A stretch of DNA of 6,492 bases, taken from positions 1 to 6,492 of the forward strand of contig CAMLDH010000223.1 of the NCBI GenBank assembly GCA_946478765.1, given 5' to 3'. Below are positions 4,761-6,492 of this stretch, piece by piece (the stretch's first letter is position 1; each line of letters begins with the position of its first letter). A program made the translations under genes and the position numbers. The notes below the pieces were generated by a model. That model was not told the origin of the DNA and did not search any database. It saw only the letters and a program-made list of their open reading frames with translations. Source of the stretch: an uncultured Oxalobacteraceae bacterium (GTDB lineage: Bacteria > Pseudomonadota > Gammaproteobacteria > Burkholderiales > Burkholderiaceae).

Positions 4761-6492
4761 TTATTTCCGCTGTAACCGCTCCACCGCCTCCAGCACGACA
4801 TTGAACGGCAATCCCGCCAGCGCGCCGAACGACGCATGCTGCTTCATTTTCCCGCGCGACGTCGCCGGGCTCGGCAAGCCGCATAGAAAGCGCGCGATCT
4901 GCCGCGCCTGGCGCAGTGCCGGATGATCCTCTGCCACGACTGCGCGCACCTCTGCCACATCGACATCACGCAATGCGCCGGCATGCGCCTCGATCGGGTG
5001 CCGCGTCTGCGCCGGATCGACACAGCGCCCGCACACGCCGCAAGGCTGTTCGCCGCTCTCGCCGAAATACGTCAACAGTTGCCCGGCAAAGCAGCCGTTG
5101 CCATTGGCGTACTGAATCACCTGATCGATGCGCTCGATATCGCGCCGCTCGCGCGTTTCAAACAGCGTCACCATTTTATCGAGCGCCGCGTCGATGTCGG
5201 GCTCGACAAGCTTCCGGTAACCCTGCCGCAGACCGCTGGCTTGCAGCTCGATCAAGCCCTGCTCTTCCAGATAGCCGAGGGCGCGCGTCATGCGGTCGCG
5301 GGCCTGGCCGGTGGCTTGCTCCACTTGCGCGCAATCGAGCGTCAGCCATTTCCTGCCTTGCTGTCCGGCGCGGAAAACCTGCTGGAGATATTGCGCGCGG
5401 TCGCCGTCAAAGCGCGCGCAGATCGCAGCGGCGGATTCGATGAAGCCGACTTTGTATTCGGCATAGAACGGCGTGGTGGCGGCGATGATGCCGTCCAGTT
5501 CAAGGTAGGTCAGCGCGGTGTTGATCACCAGCGGGCGGATGTCGAAGCGGGACGACAGGTCGTAGGTAGAGACATCGAAGACGCCGTCATTGTCCAATAA
5601 GGTTTCGAGCAATGCGTGCAGGCTTTCTCTCGATGGCGTGTCGCCGTAGACGAAGTTGGTGAGCGTCAGGCGGTCGTCGGCGCAGGCCAGCAGTTCGCAC
5701 TGCGAGACTTCGCCGTCGCGGCCGGCGCGGCCGATTTCCTGCACGTAGTTTTCGATCGATTTCGGCAGATTGAAATGGTAGACGGCGCGGATGTCGGCTT
5801 TGTCGATGCCCATGCCGAATGCAATGGTGGCGGCGACGATGTCGATGGCGCCGGACATGAAGGCGTCCTGTACCGACGCACGTTGGTCGTCATCCATGCC
5901 GGCATGGTAGAAAGCGGCGCGATGGCCGTTGCTGCTCAGGGCTTGCGCCACCCGCTCGGCGGTGTCTTGCAGTGTCACGTAGACGATGGTGGCTGCGCCT
6001 TGGGGCTGGCTCTCGATGCGCCGCAAGAGTAGCGGCACGCGCTCCTTGTGGGTACAAGGCGTCACCCGGATGTGCAGGTTGGGACGGCGAAAACTGGTTT
6101 GAATATGGTCCTGCTTTTCGATGCCGAATTGCCGGCATATGTCGGCGGCGACGGATGGCGTCGCAGTCGCCGTCAGCGCCAGCACCCGCTCCACGCGCAG
6201 TGTCTTCGCCAGGTCGGCCAGCTTGAGGTAATCGGGGCGGAAGTTGTGGCCCCATTCCGAGATGCAGTGCGCTTCGTCGATCGCCATCAGGCTGATGCGG
6301 ATGCGTTTGAGGCGCTGCACGAAGCGCTCGTTTTTCAGGCGCTCGGGCGAGACATACAACAGCTTGACGTCGCCGCTTTCCATCTCCCGGTAGATGCGCT
6401 TGACCTCTTCGGCCGATAGCGAGGAATCGAGGCGCGCGGCCGGAATCTTCAACTGCGCGAGGGCATCGACCTGATCCTTCATCAAGGCAATC
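4761..6492 (-). CDS. RecQ-family ATP-dependent DNA helicase (partial, N-terminus beyond window)
   Basis: About 576 C-terminal residues are present; the reading frame enters at 6491 (IALMKDQVDAL, motif Ia region), so motif 0 and Walker A lie outside. Visible motifs, numbered from the first residue, are DEAH (72-75, IDEAHCISEWGHNFRPDY), motif III LTATAT (106-111), motif V AFGMGIDK (224-231) and motif VI QEIGRAGRDG (251-260). This is an SF2 3'-5' helicase for DNA repair and recombination intermediates, cytoplasmic. Unlike E. coli RecQ, about 200 residues, probably winged-helix-like (IRPLVINTALTYLELDG near 318-333), separate motif VI from the zinc cluster: YFGESGEQPCGVCGRC near 474-489, with another Cys near 466. 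No typical HRDC domain is visible; the protein ends soon after the zinc cluster. This fits the non-canonical RecQ paralogues common in proteobacteria, so I give no symbol. Codon use is GC-rich, and plus-strand ORFs here are shadows. Confidence 0.95.
   Translation of the reverse strand, partial: IALMKDQVDALAQLKIPAARLDSSLSAEEVKRIYREMESGDVKLLYVSPERLKNERFVQRLKRIRISLMAIDEAHCISEWGHNFRPDYLKLADLAKTLRVERVLALTATATPSVAADICRQFGIEKQDHIQTSFRRPNLHIRVTPCTHKERVPLLLRRIESQPQGAATIVYVTLQDTAERVAQALSSNGHRAAFYHAGMDDDQRASVQDAFMSGAIDIVAATIAFGMGIDKADIRAVYHFNLPKSIENYVQEIGRAGRDGEVSQCELLACADDRLTLTNFVYGDTPSRESLHALLETLLDNDGVFDVSTYDLSSRFDIRPLVINTALTYLELDGIIAATTPFYAEYKVGFIESAAAICARFDGDRAQYLQQVFRAGQQGRKWLTLDCAQVEQATGQARDRMTRALGYLEEQGLIELQASGLRQGYRKLVEPDIDAALDKMVTLFETRERRDIERIDQVIQYANGNGCFAGQLLTYFGESGEQPCGVCGRCVDPAQTRHPIEAHAGALRDVDVAEVRAVVAEDHPALRQARQIARFLCGLPSPATSRGKMKQHASFGALAGLPFNVVLEAVERLQRK

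Noticed and set aside
4923..6419. Several plus-strand ORFs (225, 175, 138 and 123 codons)
   Set aside because: All are antisense to the well-supported RecQ-family helicase and show no family features.
1..6492. CRISPR arrays, tRNA or rRNA genes, phage att sites
   Set aside because: No regularly spaced repeats, cloverleaf-like sequence or rRNA signatures were seen; the only repeats are those listed.

Overview
The window looks like an accessory stretch of a GC-rich betaproteobacterial chromosome, possibly Oxalobacteraceae-like; this placement is inferred from codon usage and general gene character, not a search. Two GC-rich genes run off the edges, both on the minus strand: a large 2-oxoglutarate/Fe(II)-dependent oxygenase at the left (1-1756, C-terminus outside) and a RecQ-family helicase at the right (4761-6492, N-terminus outside). 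The roughly 3 kb between them is visibly more AT-rich and reads as a patchwork of acquired and decaying DNA.

Region by region: 1757-1964 is a spacer carrying a short piece of a repeat end. 1965-2154 (minus) holds two fused gene remnants: the first residues of one ORF and, in another frame, the N-terminal Walker A segment of a TIGR02680/JetC-like (Wadjet) SMC-type ATPase. 2155-2400 carries back-to-back candidate promoters and a 20-bp-spaced direct repeat. 2401-3048 (plus) is an intact small gene for a membrane-anchored receiver-domain protein with a good ribosome binding site. 3061-3278 is a 218-bp repeat with about 50-bp inverted ends. 3284-3422 is the 3' end of an IS3-family element. 3426-4449 (minus) is an AT-rich gene split by a run of nine G residues; joining the two frames gives a 340-residue protein with a textbook eukaryote-like IQ motif. 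4562-4755 is a second, same-orientation copy of the repeat with a shortened right arm, directly after the RecQ stop.

The most interesting signal is the 3426-4449 gene. It has a clear Shine-Dalgarno and start, the frame changes exactly at a G9 tract, and the downstream frame has no usable start until much later. This fits an ON/OFF contingency locus, transcriptional slippage, or a sequencing/decay artefact. The gene and an IS remnant sit between two direct copies of an otherwise unnamed palindromic-ended repeat. The genes do not form one operon; the shared theme is a hotspot beside recQ-like housekeeping DNA that has gained and lost mobile and possibly defence-related cargo.
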